The notes beneath the pieces were generated by a model that saw only the letters and a program-made list of their open reading frames with translations, was not told the origin of the DNA and searched no databases. A stretch of DNA of 55,823 nt from UBA993 sp964436815. GTDB lineage: Bacteria > Bacillota > Dethiobacteria > DTU022. The stretch is taken from the NCBI GenBank assembly GCA_964436815.1, contig CAYTER010000009.1, positions 1 to 55,823 of the forward strand, given 5' to 3'. The position numbers and the translations under genes are program-made. Shown one piece after another: positions 24,393 to 34,262 of the stretch. The number at the start of each line of letters is the position of its first letter. Positions within the stretch are counted from its first letter, which is position 1.

Positions 24393-25687
24393 TGATTGAG
24401 CGCTACACAGGCTCGGCGATGGGGAAAATCTGGAGCCTCGAAAACCGCTATCAGAAATTTTTAGAAGTGGAAATCCTGGCCAGCGAAGCCTGGGCTGAGT
24501 TGGGAGTTATCCCGCATGAAGCAGCTAAGTTGATCGCTGAAAATGCCCGGTTCGATTTAGACCGCATTGAAGCCCTGGAGCAGGAAACGAGGCACGATGT
24601 GGTGGCCTTTACCCGCTGCGTAGCTGAATCGCTGGGTGAAGAAAGCCGCTATTTTCATTACGGCCTTACTTCTTACGACATAGTTGATACTGCTTTATCG
24701 ATCCTGCTTACAGAGGCGGCGAACATAATCAAAACGGGACTGGCGGAGCTTGAAAAAACGCTTGCCGATCAGGCCTTGCGTTACAAGTCAACCCCTACCG
24801 TTGGCCGCACACACGGTATACATGCTGAGCCGACCAGCCTGGGGCTCAAATTTGCGCTGTGGCTGGCGGAGATTCGCCGTAACCAGAAAAGATTTGAACT
24901 GGCAGCCGAAGGTGTAAGAGTAGGCAAGATATCCGGCGCCGTGGGTAATTTTGCCCACATTGATCCTTTCATCGAAGAATATGTCTGCCGCAAGTTGGAC
25001 CTTGAACCGGCACCGGTATCCACACAGGTATTACAGCGTGATCGCCACGCTGCTTTTATTTCGACCCTTGCTCTAATCGGGGCTACCTTGGAGAAAATTG
25101 CCCTTGAAGTCCGTAACCTGCAACGCACCGAAACGAGAGAATTTGAAGAGCCTTTCTACAGCGGCCAGAAAGGTTCATCGGCAATGCCCCATAAACGAAA
25201 CCCGGTTACCTGTGAAAAAATCTGCGGTCTGGCCCGCCTGTTGCGCGGGTATGCGTCCACAGCCCTGGAAAATGTTGCCCTGTGGCACGAACGTGATATA
25301 ACACACTCTTCAGTAGAACGGGTAATCCTGCCGGATAGCAGCATTGCCTTGGATCACATGCTTCAGCAAACGATCAGGGTGGTGCGCGAACTTAAGGTGA
25401 ATGAAAAGCAGCTGAGCCACAATATTTATTTGACCGGCGGTCTGATATTTTCGCAGCGGGTGCTCCTGGCGTTGGTAGAAGAGGGGTTGTCGCGTGAAGC
25501 CGCTTATGATCTTGTCCAGAAACACGCCATGCTGTCCTGGGATAGTGGCCGGCCCTTTAAAGATTTACTGGCTGCCGACAAAGTAATCCTGGAAAAACTA
25601 GGCCGCGAAAAATTGGAAGCTTGTTTTGATCCGTCTTTTTATCTGCAGAGGGTTGATTATATCTATCGCCGTCTAAATTTAAGCTAA
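24392..25687 (+). CDS. purB: Adenylosuccinate lyase PurB
   Basis: 431 aa. Contains TRHDVVAF, the HYGLTSYDIVDTA segment, TVGRTHGIHAEPT with the catalytic His, and the signature GSSAMPHKRNP. It removes fumarate from SAICAR and from adenylosuccinate, so it serves both the IMP pathway and AMP synthesis. Translationally coupled to purE by a one-base overlap; purC follows after 84 bases. Confidence 0.97.
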   Translation: MIERYTGSAMGKIWSLENRYQKFLEVEILASEAWAELGVIPHEAAKLIAENARFDLDRIEALEQETRHDVVAFTRCVAESLGEESRYFHYGLTSYDIVDTALSILLTEAANIIKTGLAELEKTLADQALRYKSTPTVGRTHGIHAEPTSLGLKFALWLAEIRRNQKRFELAAEGVRVGKISGAVGNFAHIDPFIEEYVCRKLDLEPAPVSTQVLQRDRHAAFISTLALIGATLEKIALEVRNLQRTETREFEEPFYSGQKGSSAMPHKRNPVTCEKICGLARLLRGYASTALENVALWHERDITHSSVERVILPDSSIALDHMLQQTIRVVRELKVNEKQLSHNIYLTGGLIFSQRVLLALVEEGLSREAAYDLVQKHAMLSWDSGRPFKDLLAADKVILEKLGREKLEACFDPSFYLQRVDYIYRRLNLS

Positions 25688-25771
25688 TCTTGAATCACGA
25701 TAAACAACTGGGTTAACCGTTTAACAGTATCATGGGCAATTGATCGGCATTCTTATTCAGGAGGTAATTTA

Positions 25772-26500
25772 ATGCTTAAAGGAGATTTTTTGTACGAGGG
25801 AAAAGCAAAAAAGATTTATAAAACAGATGATCCGAACCTGCTCTTGGTTGAGTTTAAAGATGACGCCACCGCTTTTGACGGGGACAAGAAAGATACCCTT
25901 GCTGATAAAGGGATCTTGAATAACCGGCTTTCGGCCATCTTTTTCGGCTTGCTGGAGGAGAAGGGTGTCGAAACACATTTTGTAAAAACGATCAGTGACC
26001 GGGAAATGCTGGTGAAGGCGCTGCAGATTATCCCGGTAGAGGTTATAGTCCGCAATATTGCCGCCGGCAGCATTTCAAAACGCCTTGGGATTGAGGAAGG
26101 AACAAGGCTGAATAAAACAGTGCTTGAGTTTTCCCTGAAGGACGATGCGTTACATGATCCGATGATCAACCACTATCACATTTACGCCCTGAGCCTGGCC
26201 AATGCGCAGGAGATGGCCGAGATAGAAAAGACTGCCCTTAAGATCAATGAAATACTGATTCCCTACCTGGAGGATAAAGGCATTACTCTTGTTGATTTTA
26301 AACTCGAATTTGGCCGGCACCAGGGCAGGGTAATCCTGGGCGACGAAATATCTCCTGACACCTGTCGCTTCTGGGACAGCAGCAGCGGAGAAAAACTCGA
26401 CAAGGACCGATTCCGCCGCGATCTTGGCGGTGTGGTTGATGCTTACCGGGAGGTTTTGAGACGTCTGGAGGGAGGAGAGAATCCTGCAGTGGAAAGCTAA
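25772..26500 (+). CDS. purC: SAICAR synthetase PurC
   Basis: 242 aa. YEGKAKKIY, EFKDDATAFDG, PVEVIVRNIAAGS and ILGDEISPDTCRFWD are the ATP, metal and CAIR sites of the family. It joins CAIR and aspartate. Strong ribosome site AGGAGG before the ATG. Its last codons overlap the probable start of purS. Confidence 0.97.
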   Translation: MLKGDFLYEGKAKKIYKTDDPNLLLVEFKDDATAFDGDKKDTLADKGILNNRLSAIFFGLLEEKGVETHFVKTISDREMLVKALQIIPVEVIVRNIAAGSISKRLGIEEGTRLNKTVLEFSLKDDALHDPMINHYHIYALSLANAQEMAEIEKTALKINEILIPYLEDKGITLVDFKLEFGRHQGRVILGDEISPDTCRFWDSSSGEKLDKDRFRRDLGGVVDAYREVLRRLEGGENPAVES

Positions 26501-26741
26501 GGTTGAAGTGACACTTAAAAAATCAGTACTGGATCCCCAGGGATCGGCAGTAGAGAGCTCCCTGAAAGCGCTTGGCTATGAAAATGTTTGCCGGGTAAGA
26601 GTTGGCAAATACCTGGAGTTGATCCTTGATGCCGGGAGCAGGGAGCAGGCAGCAGCCCAGGTGGAAGAGATGTCTCACCGCTTGCTGAGCAATCCGGTGA
26701 TCGAGGATTTTAGCTACAGCCTGCAGGAGGAAAAGCAATGA
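26484..26741 (+). CDS. purS: FGAM synthase subunit PurS, probably with a non-AUG (CTG) start
   Basis: Small partner that bridges PurL and PurQ. Its core SVLDPQG and NPVIEDFSY are diagnostic. The first standard start in frame is GTG at 26508 (77 aa), but the codons upstream in the same frame read WKAKVE, matching the first strand of PurS proteins (B. subtilis starts MYKVKV). GGAGGGAGGAG at 26467-26477 is then placed correctly for CTG at 26484 (85 aa) or ATC at 26481, and would be far (over 30 bases) from the GTG. I therefore extend the gene to CTG, overlapping purC by 17 bases. Stop overlaps purQ (ATGA). Confidence 0.85.
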   Translation: MQWKAKVEVTLKKSVLDPQGSAVESSLKALGYENVCRVRVGKYLELILDAGSREQAAAQVEEMSHRLLSNPVIEDFSYSLQEEKQ

Positions 26742-27451
26742 AATTTGGGGTGATCGTGTTTCCCGGTTCCAACTGCGATCTCGATGCTTTTCACCTGATC
26801 CGCGATATTTTAAAACAACCTGTGGAATATATTCGTCATGATTCAACCTCCCTCAATGATTGCCAGGCGGTGATCCTGCCGGGAGGTTTTTCATATGGTG
26901 ATTATCTGCGTTCCGGGGCTATTGCCCGGTTTAGCAGGATCATGCCGGCTGTGGCTGAATTTGCTGATAAAGGCGGGCTTGTATTGGGGATCTGCAACGG
27001 TTTTCAGGTTTTAACAGAAGCAGGGTTACTGCCCGGAGCTCTTTACCGGAATGATAATTTGCAGTTTCGCTGTCAGCAGGTTTTGATCAGGGTCGAAAAT
27101 GCCGCTGCACCATTTACCGGGGCATTGACCGAAGGGGCAGTGTTGCAGGTGCCTATTGCGCATGGTGATGGCAATTATTATGCTCCCCCTGATATTTTAA
27201 GGGAGATGGAGCAGAACGGACAGATTCTTTTTCGCTATGTTGATCGAAACGGGAGCTGCACCAGCGCTGCAAACCCGAACGGCTCAATCGATAACATAGC
27301 CGGCATCTGTAATATAAACGGCAATGTAGCCGGCATGATGCCTCATCCCGAAAGGGCGGGCGAAAAGATCCTGGGTTCCGATGACGGGCTGGCTGTTTTT
27401 CAATCGTTAATTAGCTACCTGCAGCAGAGTCAGGCGGTGAATCATGGCTGA
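26738..27451 (+). CDS. purQ: FGAM synthase glutaminase subunit PurQ
   Basis: 237 aa class I glutamine amidotransferase. Nucleophile Cys in GICNGFQVL (about residue 87) and the His-Glu pair in PHPERA near residue 205. PGGFSYGDYLRSGAIA is the conserved PurQ segment. It feeds ammonia to PurL. ATGA overlap with purS and an 8-base overlap with purL show tight coupling of the three subunits. Confidence 0.97.
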   Translation: MKFGVIVFPGSNCDLDAFHLIRDILKQPVEYIRHDSTSLNDCQAVILPGGFSYGDYLRSGAIARFSRIMPAVAEFADKGGLVLGICNGFQVLTEAGLLPGALYRNDNLQFRCQQVLIRVENAAAPFTGALTEGAVLQVPIAHGDGNYYAPPDILREMEQNGQILFRYVDRNGSCTSAANPNGSIDNIAGICNINGNVAGMMPHPERAGEKILGSDDGLAVFQSLISYLQQSQAVNHG

Positions 27452-29642
27452 TCAACCCTGGCGTCAATTAGGTCTTAACGATCAAGAGTACAAAATGATT
27501 ACCGAGCAGATGGGCCGTGATCCGAACCTGGTGGAGTTGAACATGTATAGTGTCATGTGGTCTGAACACTGCAGCTATAAACACTCGAGCAGTTCGCTTA
27601 AGCTGTTTCCTACCAGCGGGAAAAGGGTGGTTCAGGGGCCGGGTGAAAATGCCGGTGTCGTTGATATCGGTGATGGCTGGGCGGCAGTGTTTAAAATCGA
27701 GAGCCATAACCATCCCTCGGCAGTTGAACCTTACCAGGGGGCTGCCACCGGGGTGGGCGGAATCCTGCGCGATATTTTTACGATGGGCGCTCAACCTGTC
27801 GCCTTTTTAAATTCATTACGCTTCGGTAATCTTGAAGATGCCCGCGGCCGTTATCTTTTTGACGGCGTAGTGGCCGGAATCGGTGGATATGGTAACTGCG
27901 TGGGCATTCCAACTGTGGCCGGGGAGATTTACTTCGAAGAATGTTACCAGGGAAATCCCCTGGTTAACGCCATGTGTGTCGGAGTGATGCCCCTCGATCG
28001 GCTTGTTTTGGGAAAGGCAGCCGGTTCGGGCAACCTGCTGGTGCTGGTCGGGGCGAGGACTGGAAGAGACGGCATTCACGGGGTTACTTTTGCTTCGGAA
28101 GAGCTGTCCGAGGAGTCTGAAGAAAGAAGACCGGCTGTTCAGGTTGGCGATCCCTTCATGGGAAAACTGCTACTAGAAGCAACCCTGGAAGTGATTGAAA
28201 AGAAACTGGCAGTCGGGGTTCAGGATTTAGGAGGAGCAGGGCTGACCTGTGCCCTGACTGAGACAGCAGCCCGTGCCGGGTCGGGAATTGAAATTGATCT
28301 TGACCGGGTCCCCCTGCGGGAAGAAGGGATGCACCCCTTTGAAATACTCACCTCTGAATCGCAGGAAAGAATGCTGCTGGTTGTTGAACCGCATAAACTA
28401 CCGGCTGTAGAAGAGGTTTTTAAACGCTGGGAACTGACACCGGCCGTACTGGGCAAGGTAACCGATGACGGCCAGGTGGTGGCCCTTTTTAAAGGAGAAG
28501 AGGTGGTCCGCGTCCCTGCCTGCAGTGTCTCCGGCGGCGCTCCGGCTTATACCCCTTTAGCCTTAGAACCTGATTACTGTATGGAGTTGAAAGCTTTTGA
28601 CCTTTCACAGCTGGCGCCGATCAGCGATTTCAACGAAACCCTGATTAAATTGTTATCTGCACCCGATATTGCCTCCAAGGAGTGGGTATGGCGGCGTTAC
28701 GATTACATGGTGCGCACCTGCACCCTGCAGGGACCGGGAGGCGATGCTGCGGTAATCAGGCATCGCGAAAGCGGCAAAGCTCTGGCGATGGCTGTTGACG
28801 GTAACGGACGCCAGGTTTATTTGGATCCCTACCTGGGCGGAATGCTGGCTGTTGCCGAAGCAACCCGCAACATTAGCTGCAGCGGCGCTGAACCGGTTGG
28901 CATAACCGACTGCCTTAACTTCGGCAATCCTGAAAAACCGGAAATTTACTGGCAGTTTACACAGGCAGTAGCCGGGATGGCCGAAGCCTGCAGAATCCTG
29001 GATGTGCCGGTTGTCGGCGGTAATGTCAGCTTTTATAACGAAGTTGAGGGGGAAGCTATCTACCCCACCCCGGTTGTCGGCGCGGTCGGACTTTTAGAAA
29101 AAGGGGAAAAGCAGGGGCAGGCTGCCTTCAGGGCTGAGGGAGATTTAATTATCCTCTTGGGTCCTGAAGAAGTGTCTCTGGGTGGAAGCCAGTTTTTAAA
29201 AACTATTCACCACAAAACAGCCGGCAAGCTGGCCGGCATAGATTTAATGCTGGAAAAACGGCTGCAGGATTTAGTGCGCTATTTGATTATCAACGGTTTA
29301 GTGAGGTCGGCACACGATCTGTCCGATGGCGGTTTGGCGGTGGGGTTGGCGGAAAGCTGTATGCTCGGTAATATTGGCGCTTCTGTCACCCTTAACCGGT
29401 CGTCCGGCCCTGAGCTGGAGCTTTTTGGGGAAGGACCTTCAAGGGTTTTGGTTTCGGTTGCCCAGGATCAAATTGATAAGGTCAGGCGGCAGGCCGCCAA
29501 AGCAAAAATCCCGATGCGTGAACTTGGCAAAGTGCAGGGAGAAGTTTTGATGATCAGCTTTGACGGTGATATAATGATTAAGTTGAAATTAGCAGAGTTG
29601 GATAAAGCCTACAGGGAGGTTTTCAAATGGATTATGGAGTAG
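27444..29642 (+). CDS. purL: FGAM synthase large subunit PurL (small-PurL type)
   Basis: 732 aa, the length of the PurL that needs separate PurS and PurQ. Catalytic His segment WSEHCSYKHS (about residues 35-44), IESHNHPSAVEPYQGAATGVGG, and the second-half GGNVSFYNE and SDGGLAV. Converts FGAR to FGAM using ATP and ammonia. Overlaps purQ by 8 bases and purF by 16 bases. Confidence 0.97.
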   Translation: MADQPWRQLGLNDQEYKMITEQMGRDPNLVELNMYSVMWSEHCSYKHSSSSLKLFPTSGKRVVQGPGENAGVVDIGDGWAAVFKIESHNHPSAVEPYQGAATGVGGILRDIFTMGAQPVAFLNSLRFGNLEDARGRYLFDGVVAGIGGYGNCVGIPTVAGEIYFEECYQGNPLVNAMCVGVMPLDRLVLGKAAGSGNLLVLVGARTGRDGIHGVTFASEELSEESEERRPAVQVGDPFMGKLLLEATLEVIEKKLAVGVQDLGGAGLTCALTETAARAGSGIEIDLDRVPLREEGMHPFEILTSESQERMLLVVEPHKLPAVEEVFKRWELTPAVLGKVTDDGQVVALFKGEEVVRVPACSVSGGAPAYTPLALEPDYCMELKAFDLSQLAPISDFNETLIKLLSAPDIASKEWVWRRYDYMVRTCTLQGPGGDAAVIRHRESGKALAMAVDGNGRQVYLDPYLGGMLAVAEATRNISCSGAEPVGITDCLNFGNPEKPEIYWQFTQAVAGMAEACRILDVPVVGGNVSFYNEVEGEAIYPTPVVGAVGLLEKGEKQGQAAFRAEGDLIILLGPEEVSLGGSQFLKTIHHKTAGKLAGIDLMLEKRLQDLVRYLIINGLVRSAHDLSDGGLAVGLAESCMLGNIGASVTLNRSSGPELELFGEGPSRVLVSVAQDQIDKVRRQAAKAKIPMRELGKVQGEVLMISFDGDIMIKLKLAELDKAYREVFKWIME

Positions 29643-31027
29643 CTTCCCGGAGAAACGGGAAGCTGCACGATTCCTGCGGAGTATGCGGAGGTTTCGCTGA
29701 AAGTCAGCCGTTGGCTTACCTGACCTGCTTTGCACTCTATGCCCTGCAGCACCGGGGCCAGGAGAGCGCCGGCATAGCTGCCGGACCGGGCGAAGGACGA
29801 AAATTATGGCTTAAAAGGGGAATGGGTCTTGTTTCCGAAGTTTTCCCTGACAGCGCCGATTTGAAAGGTATTGTCTGCAAAATGGCTGTCGGCCATGTCC
29901 GCTATTCTTATGGGCAGGAAGGCAGAAGCCCGGAAAATACCCAACCCCTAAAATTAAGGTACCGTTACGGGGAATTAGCCGTCGCTCACAATGGCCACCT
30001 GCTTAACGCTCTCGAACTGCGGGCGGAGCTCGAAGAACAGGGAGCGATATTCCAGACGGATACTGATTCTGAACTGTTGGCGCACATGGTGGCGCGACAG
30101 GGTAGCGAAAACCTGGAAGATGCCCTGGTGGAAGTAGTTCCACGTTTAAAAGGCGCGTTCGCCTTTATTATCACCGACGGGCGAAAAGTTGTCGGACTTC
30201 GTGACGGCAATGGGTTCAGACCGCTTTCGCTGGCGCGGCTCGATCAAGGCGGATACTTTCTGGCTTCCGAGACCTGTGCTTTTGATACAATCAAGGCTTC
30301 GTTTATCAGGGATCTCAATCCCGGAGAAATGGTCATCTTAGATCAGCATGGCTTAAAAAGTCATCAGGTAATTGATGCGGGATGCTCAAATTTATGTGTT
30401 TTTGAATATATCTATTTTGCCAGGCCGGATAGCAACCTGGAGGGCAAGAATGTTCACCTGGTGAGGCGGGAACTGGGGAGAAGGCTGGCCCGCATGCACC
30501 CGGTCAAGGCTGATATCGTCTCCGGAGTTCCCGATTCGAGCATCGCTGCCGCTTCAGGTTTTGCCGAGCAGGCAGGACTGCCCTATGAAATGGCCCTGGT
30601 TAAGAACCGTTATATCGGGCGCACTTTTATCAAGCCAACTCAGAAGATGAGGGAAGAAGGGGTTGACTTGAAGCTTAACGCGGTTCAGAAAATAGTGGAA
30701 GGTAAAAGAGTGGTATTGGTGGATGATTCCATAGTGCGGGGCACTACCAGCCTTAAGCTGATTAACATCATGAAAAGAGCCGGAGCGCTTGAAGTCCATC
30801 TGCGAATTAGTTCTCCCCCGGTAACCGGTTCCTGCTATTACGGGATCGACATTCCTGATGCTGAAGACCTGATCGCCTACAAACGAACCCCACAGGAAAT
30901 TCCGGCCCTGGTCGGCGCCGACTCAATAGGCTATCTGAGTCTTGAGGAAATCTACGGCGCCGTAGGACTGCCGGGCAAAATGCTTTGCAGCGGTTGCTTC
31001 AGCGGTGAATACCCTGTATTGCCTTAG
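29627..31027 (+). CDS. purF: Amidophosphoribosyltransferase PurF (Fe-S type)
   Basis: 466 aa. A 16-residue propeptide precedes HDSCGVCGGF, making Cys17 the mature N-terminal nucleophile. VVLVDDSIVRGTTS is the PRPP-binding loop. The C-terminal MLCSGCFSGEYP supplies cysteines of the 4Fe-4S cluster seen in the B. subtilis-type enzyme, which makes it oxygen sensitive. It catalyses the committed step, PRPP + glutamine to phosphoribosylamine, with release of pyrophosphate; the membrane pyrophosphatase gene follows directly. Confidence 0.97.
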   Translation: MDYGVASRRNGKLHDSCGVCGGFAESQPLAYLTCFALYALQHRGQESAGIAAGPGEGRKLWLKRGMGLVSEVFPDSADLKGIVCKMAVGHVRYSYGQEGRSPENTQPLKLRYRYGELAVAHNGHLLNALELRAELEEQGAIFQTDTDSELLAHMVARQGSENLEDALVEVVPRLKGAFAFIITDGRKVVGLRDGNGFRPLSLARLDQGGYFLASETCAFDTIKASFIRDLNPGEMVILDQHGLKSHQVIDAGCSNLCVFEYIYFARPDSNLEGKNVHLVRRELGRRLARMHPVKADIVSGVPDSSIAAASGFAEQAGLPYEMALVKNRYIGRTFIKPTQKMREEGVDLKLNAVQKIVEGKRVVLVDDSIVRGTTSLKLINIMKRAGALEVHLRISSPPVTGSCYYGIDIPDAEDLIAYKRTPQEIPALVGADSIGYLSLEEIYGAVGLPGKMLCSGCFSGEYPVLP

Positions 31028-31084
31028 AAGAAGCTTTTCGATAAAGTAGATGCTGTAAATTCATAAATACGGAGGTTGATTTAG

Positions 31085-33064
31085 ATGAATGCTTTGTTGT
31101 ATGTTGCGCCGGCCTGTGCCCTGGTTGCCCTTGTTTTTGCACTTATTCTTTGGTTTAAAATGGGCAAAGCAGAAGCCGGTAATGAAAGGATGCAGGAAAT
31201 AGCGGCCGCTATTCACGAGGGAGCCATGGCGTTTATGAAACGTGAATATACCTACCTGGCTGTTTTCGTTGTGGTTCTGACCGTGGTTCTCGGGGTCGCT
31301 ATCAATCTGCTGACAGCGGTCAGCTTCGTAATCGGTGCGGTTCTTTCTGCAACGGCCGGCTACATCGGAATGACCGTGGCAACGAGTGCTAATGTCAGAA
31401 CAGCTCATGCGGCCCGCTCGGGCATTAATCCGGCGCTGACGATAGCCTTTTCCAGCGGGACAATCATGGGGATGATGGTTGCCGGACTGGGACTCCTGGG
31501 CCTCGGGGTTTTATACCTGATAATCCGGGATCCGGCCGTTATCAACGGTTATGCTTTAGGAGCCAGCTCAATTGCCCTGTTCGCCCGTGTAGGCGGCGGC
31601 ATCTACACCAAAGCCGCCGATGTCGGAGCTGACCTGGTTGGAAAAATTGAAGCCGGTATCCCGGAAGATGATCCGCGCAACGCCGGTGTTATCGCTGACA
31701 ATGTAGGCGATAATGTGGGCGATGTTGCCGGTATGGGAGCTGATTTATTTGAATCATATGTCGGTTCGATGATTGCCACCATGACTCTTGGGGTGGTTCT
31801 GTACGGTATCGGTGGCACGCTGCTGCCCCTGATTGTTGCCTCGATCGGTATTCTGGCCTCTGTTTTTGCTTATTTCTTTGTCCGGGCGAAGGAAGGAGTG
31901 CGGCTTGGGGCAGTGCTGGAAAGGGGCATCTGGATCAGCGCCCTGGTAGTGCTGGTTGTATCCTTTTTCATTGTCCGATCTTTTGTCGCCCAGGGAGTCT
32001 TCCCGAACATGGGTCCTTTTTATGCCGTAGTTGCAGGTCTGCTGGCCGGGGTTATTATCGGAAGGGTTACGGAATACTACACTTCGGATCACTATAAACC
32101 GGTTCAGGATATAGCCAAAGCATCACAAACCGGTCCGGCCACCAATATCATCAGCGGTTTGGCTGTGGGGATGAAAAGCACCGTGTACCCGACCCTGACT
32201 ATTGTTGCGGCTATCCTTGTTTCCTATTATTTTGCCGGCATCTACGGTATTGCCATATCCGCCGTCGGGATGCTGGCTACTGTGGGTATGACCGTAGCAG
32301 TTGATGCTTACGGGCCGGTGGCCGATAATGCCGGCGGTATTGCCGAAATGGCCGAGCTGGAACCGGAAGTGCGAAAAATCACCGACCAACTTGACTCTCT
32401 TGGTAACACTACGGCGGCAATCGGTAAAGGCTTTGCTATCGGATCGGCAGCGCTGACAGCCCTGGCTCTGTTTACAGCCTATGCCCAGGTTGCCGAGCTG
32501 AGTGTGATTGATATAACCAACGCCAGGGTTATTTCCGGGCTGCTGATCGGAGGTATGCTGACCTACTTTTTTACAGCGAGAACGATGGAAGCGGTCGGTA
32601 ACGCCGCATTTTCATTGATCGAAGAGATCCGCAGGCAGTTTAAGGAAATTGAAGGCCTGATGGAAGGCAAAGCACGTCCCGAATATGCCCGCTGTGTTGA
32701 TATCAGCACGAGGGCTGCGTTAAAAGAGATGGTCATACCGGGACTGATGGCAGTCGTTGTTCCCCTGGTTGTCGGTCTTGTTCCATTTCTGGGCAAAGAA
32801 GCTCTTGGCGGTCTTCTAGCCGGGGCGCTGGTGACCGGTGTCCTCCAGGCGATTAATATGGCCAATGCCGGTGGAGCCTGGGATAACGCCAAGAAGTTTA
32901 TTGAAGCAGGAAATCTTGGCGGCAAGGGCAGTGATCCACATAAAGCTGCTGTAGTAGGCGATACGGTTGGCGATCCTTTTAAGGATACGGCCGGTCCATC
33001 ACTGAATATCCTAATCAAGCTGATGAGTATCGTAGCGCTCGTCTTCGCTCCACTGTTCTTCTAA
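31085..33064 (+). CDS. hppA: Membrane-bound ion-pumping pyrophosphatase
   Basis: 659 aa, about 16 membrane helices. Pyrophosphate site: GGGIYTKAADVGADLVGKIEAGI, DDPRNAGVIADNVGDNVGD, and near the end GDTVGDPFKDTAGPS. GNTTAAIGKGFAIGS has Ala at the position where K+-independent enzymes have Lys, so this should be the K+-dependent type. Whether it pumps H+ or Na+ I cannot tell. It stores the energy of pyrophosphate as a membrane gradient. It stands inside the purine cluster, between purF and purM, with a terminator directly after it. Confidence 0.95.
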   Translation: MNALLYVAPACALVALVFALILWFKMGKAEAGNERMQEIAAAIHEGAMAFMKREYTYLAVFVVVLTVVLGVAINLLTAVSFVIGAVLSATAGYIGMTVATSANVRTAHAARSGINPALTIAFSSGTIMGMMVAGLGLLGLGVLYLIIRDPAVINGYALGASSIALFARVGGGIYTKAADVGADLVGKIEAGIPEDDPRNAGVIADNVGDNVGDVAGMGADLFESYVGSMIATMTLGVVLYGIGGTLLPLIVASIGILASVFAYFFVRAKEGVRLGAVLERGIWISALVVLVVSFFIVRSFVAQGVFPNMGPFYAVVAGLLAGVIIGRVTEYYTSDHYKPVQDIAKASQTGPATNIISGLAVGMKSTVYPTLTIVAAILVSYYFAGIYGIAISAVGMLATVGMTVAVDAYGPVADNAGGIAEMAELEPEVRKITDQLDSLGNTTAAIGKGFAIGSAALTALALFTAYAQVAELSVIDITNARVISGLLIGGMLTYFFTARTMEAVGNAAFSLIEEIRRQFKEIEGLMEGKARPEYARCVDISTRAALKEMVIPGLMAVVVPLVVGLVPFLGKEALGGLLAGALVTGVLQAINMANAGGAWDNAKKFIEAGNLGGKGSDPHKAAVVGDTVGDPFKDTAGPSLNILIKLMSIVALVFAPLFF

Positions 33065-33072
33065 GGAACAAA

Positions 33073-33103
33073 AAGCCCGGCGAAATGCCGGGCTTAATTT
33101 TTT
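33073..33103 (+). terminator. Terminator after hppA, inside the purine cluster
   Basis: Perfect 9-bp stem AAGCCCGGC (33073-33081) / GCCGGGCTT (33087-33095), then AATTTTTT. It ends 19 bases before the ATG of purM, so purMNHD depends on read-through or on an unseen promoter. Confidence 0.8.
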
Positions 33104-33122
33104 AGAGGGGAAGACCGCCGAT

Positions 33123-34145
33123 ATGGATTATAAAAAAGCCGGTGTCAATATTGAGGCCGGTGACGCTGCGGTTGAGCGAATCAAAAAAATTGCCCGCTCA
33201 ACTTTACGCCCTGAGGTTTTGCAGGAAATTGGTGGTTTTGGCGGGCTTTTTGCGCCAAAACTGCAGGGGCTGAGTGAACCGGTTCTGGTTGCCGGTTGTG
33301 ACGGAGTGGGGACGAAACTGAAAGTGGTTTTCGCTGTCGACAACCATGAAACGATTGGCATAGACTGCGTGGCGATGTGTGTCAATGATATTTTAGTCCA
33401 GGGAGCTGAACCGCTCTTTTTTTTAGACTATCTGGCAGTGGGCAAGCTTGATCCGGTCCGGGTTGAAAAAATTGTTTTTGGCATTGCCGAGGGCTGCCGC
33501 CAGGCCGGCTGTGCCCTGCTGGGCGGCGAAACGGCCGAAATGCCCGGTTTTTATCCATCCGGTGAGTATGATTTGGCCGGTTTTGCCGTAGGGATCGTCG
33601 ATCGGGAAAAAGTAGTCGACGGTTCTGCGATCAGCAGTGGTGATGCAATCATCGGGCTAATCTCAAATGGATTGCACTCTAACGGTTATTCCCTGGCCCG
33701 GAAAGTTCTGCTGGATGAAGCAAACCTGAAGCTGACTGATTTTCAACCGGCTTTCGGCATGACTTTAGCGGAGGAGTTGCTGAGACCGACGGCCATCTAT
33801 GTCAAACCGGTCCTTAAACTGATGCAAAAGGTAAAAATACTCGGGATGGCTCATATCACGGGTGGCGGTCTAACCGGTAACCTGCCACGCATTTTGCCGG
33901 CAGGGCTTACCGCGGAGCTCAGCAGCACCGCCTGGATTGTTCCGCCGGTATTTAAATTAATTTCTGAACTGGGAGCGATCAAAGCTGACGAGATGTACAG
34001 GGTTTTTAACATGGGGATCGGTTTTGTTCTGGTTGTGCGGGAAGAAGACGTTGAACAGGTAATAGTTACCCTGGCCGATTCAGATTTAAAAGCAGACCGT
34101 ATCGGTCAAGTAACTGTTGGTGAACAGAAAGTTATTATCAAATAA
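33123..34145 (+). CDS. purM: AIR synthetase PurM
   Basis: 340 aa. VAGCDGVGTKLK, CVNDILVQGAEPLFFLDYLA, LLGGETAEMPGFY and GLISNGLHSNGYSLAR are the family blocks for ATP and FGAM binding. Closes the imidazole ring. A GAGGGG at 33105-33110 lies 12 bases before the ATG, just after the hppA terminator. Confidence 0.97.
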   Translation: MDYKKAGVNIEAGDAAVERIKKIARSTLRPEVLQEIGGFGGLFAPKLQGLSEPVLVAGCDGVGTKLKVVFAVDNHETIGIDCVAMCVNDILVQGAEPLFFLDYLAVGKLDPVRVEKIVFGIAEGCRQAGCALLGGETAEMPGFYPSGEYDLAGFAVGIVDREKVVDGSAISSGDAIIGLISNGLHSNGYSLARKVLLDEANLKLTDFQPAFGMTLAEELLRPTAIYVKPVLKLMQKVKILGMAHITGGGLTGNLPRILPAGLTAELSSTAWIVPPVFKLISELGAIKADEMYRVFNMGIGFVLVVREEDVEQVIVTLADSDLKADRIGQVTVGEQKVIIK

Positions 34146-34262
34146 AGAATGCTTCAGAAATGACCATTAAGACAAGGGCTAGAACCCGGGAGAGAAAAGG
34201 ATTAAGTTATCAAAGGTAGAAATATAAAATAAATCAATATGATTATCCGGGAGACCCAGCAG

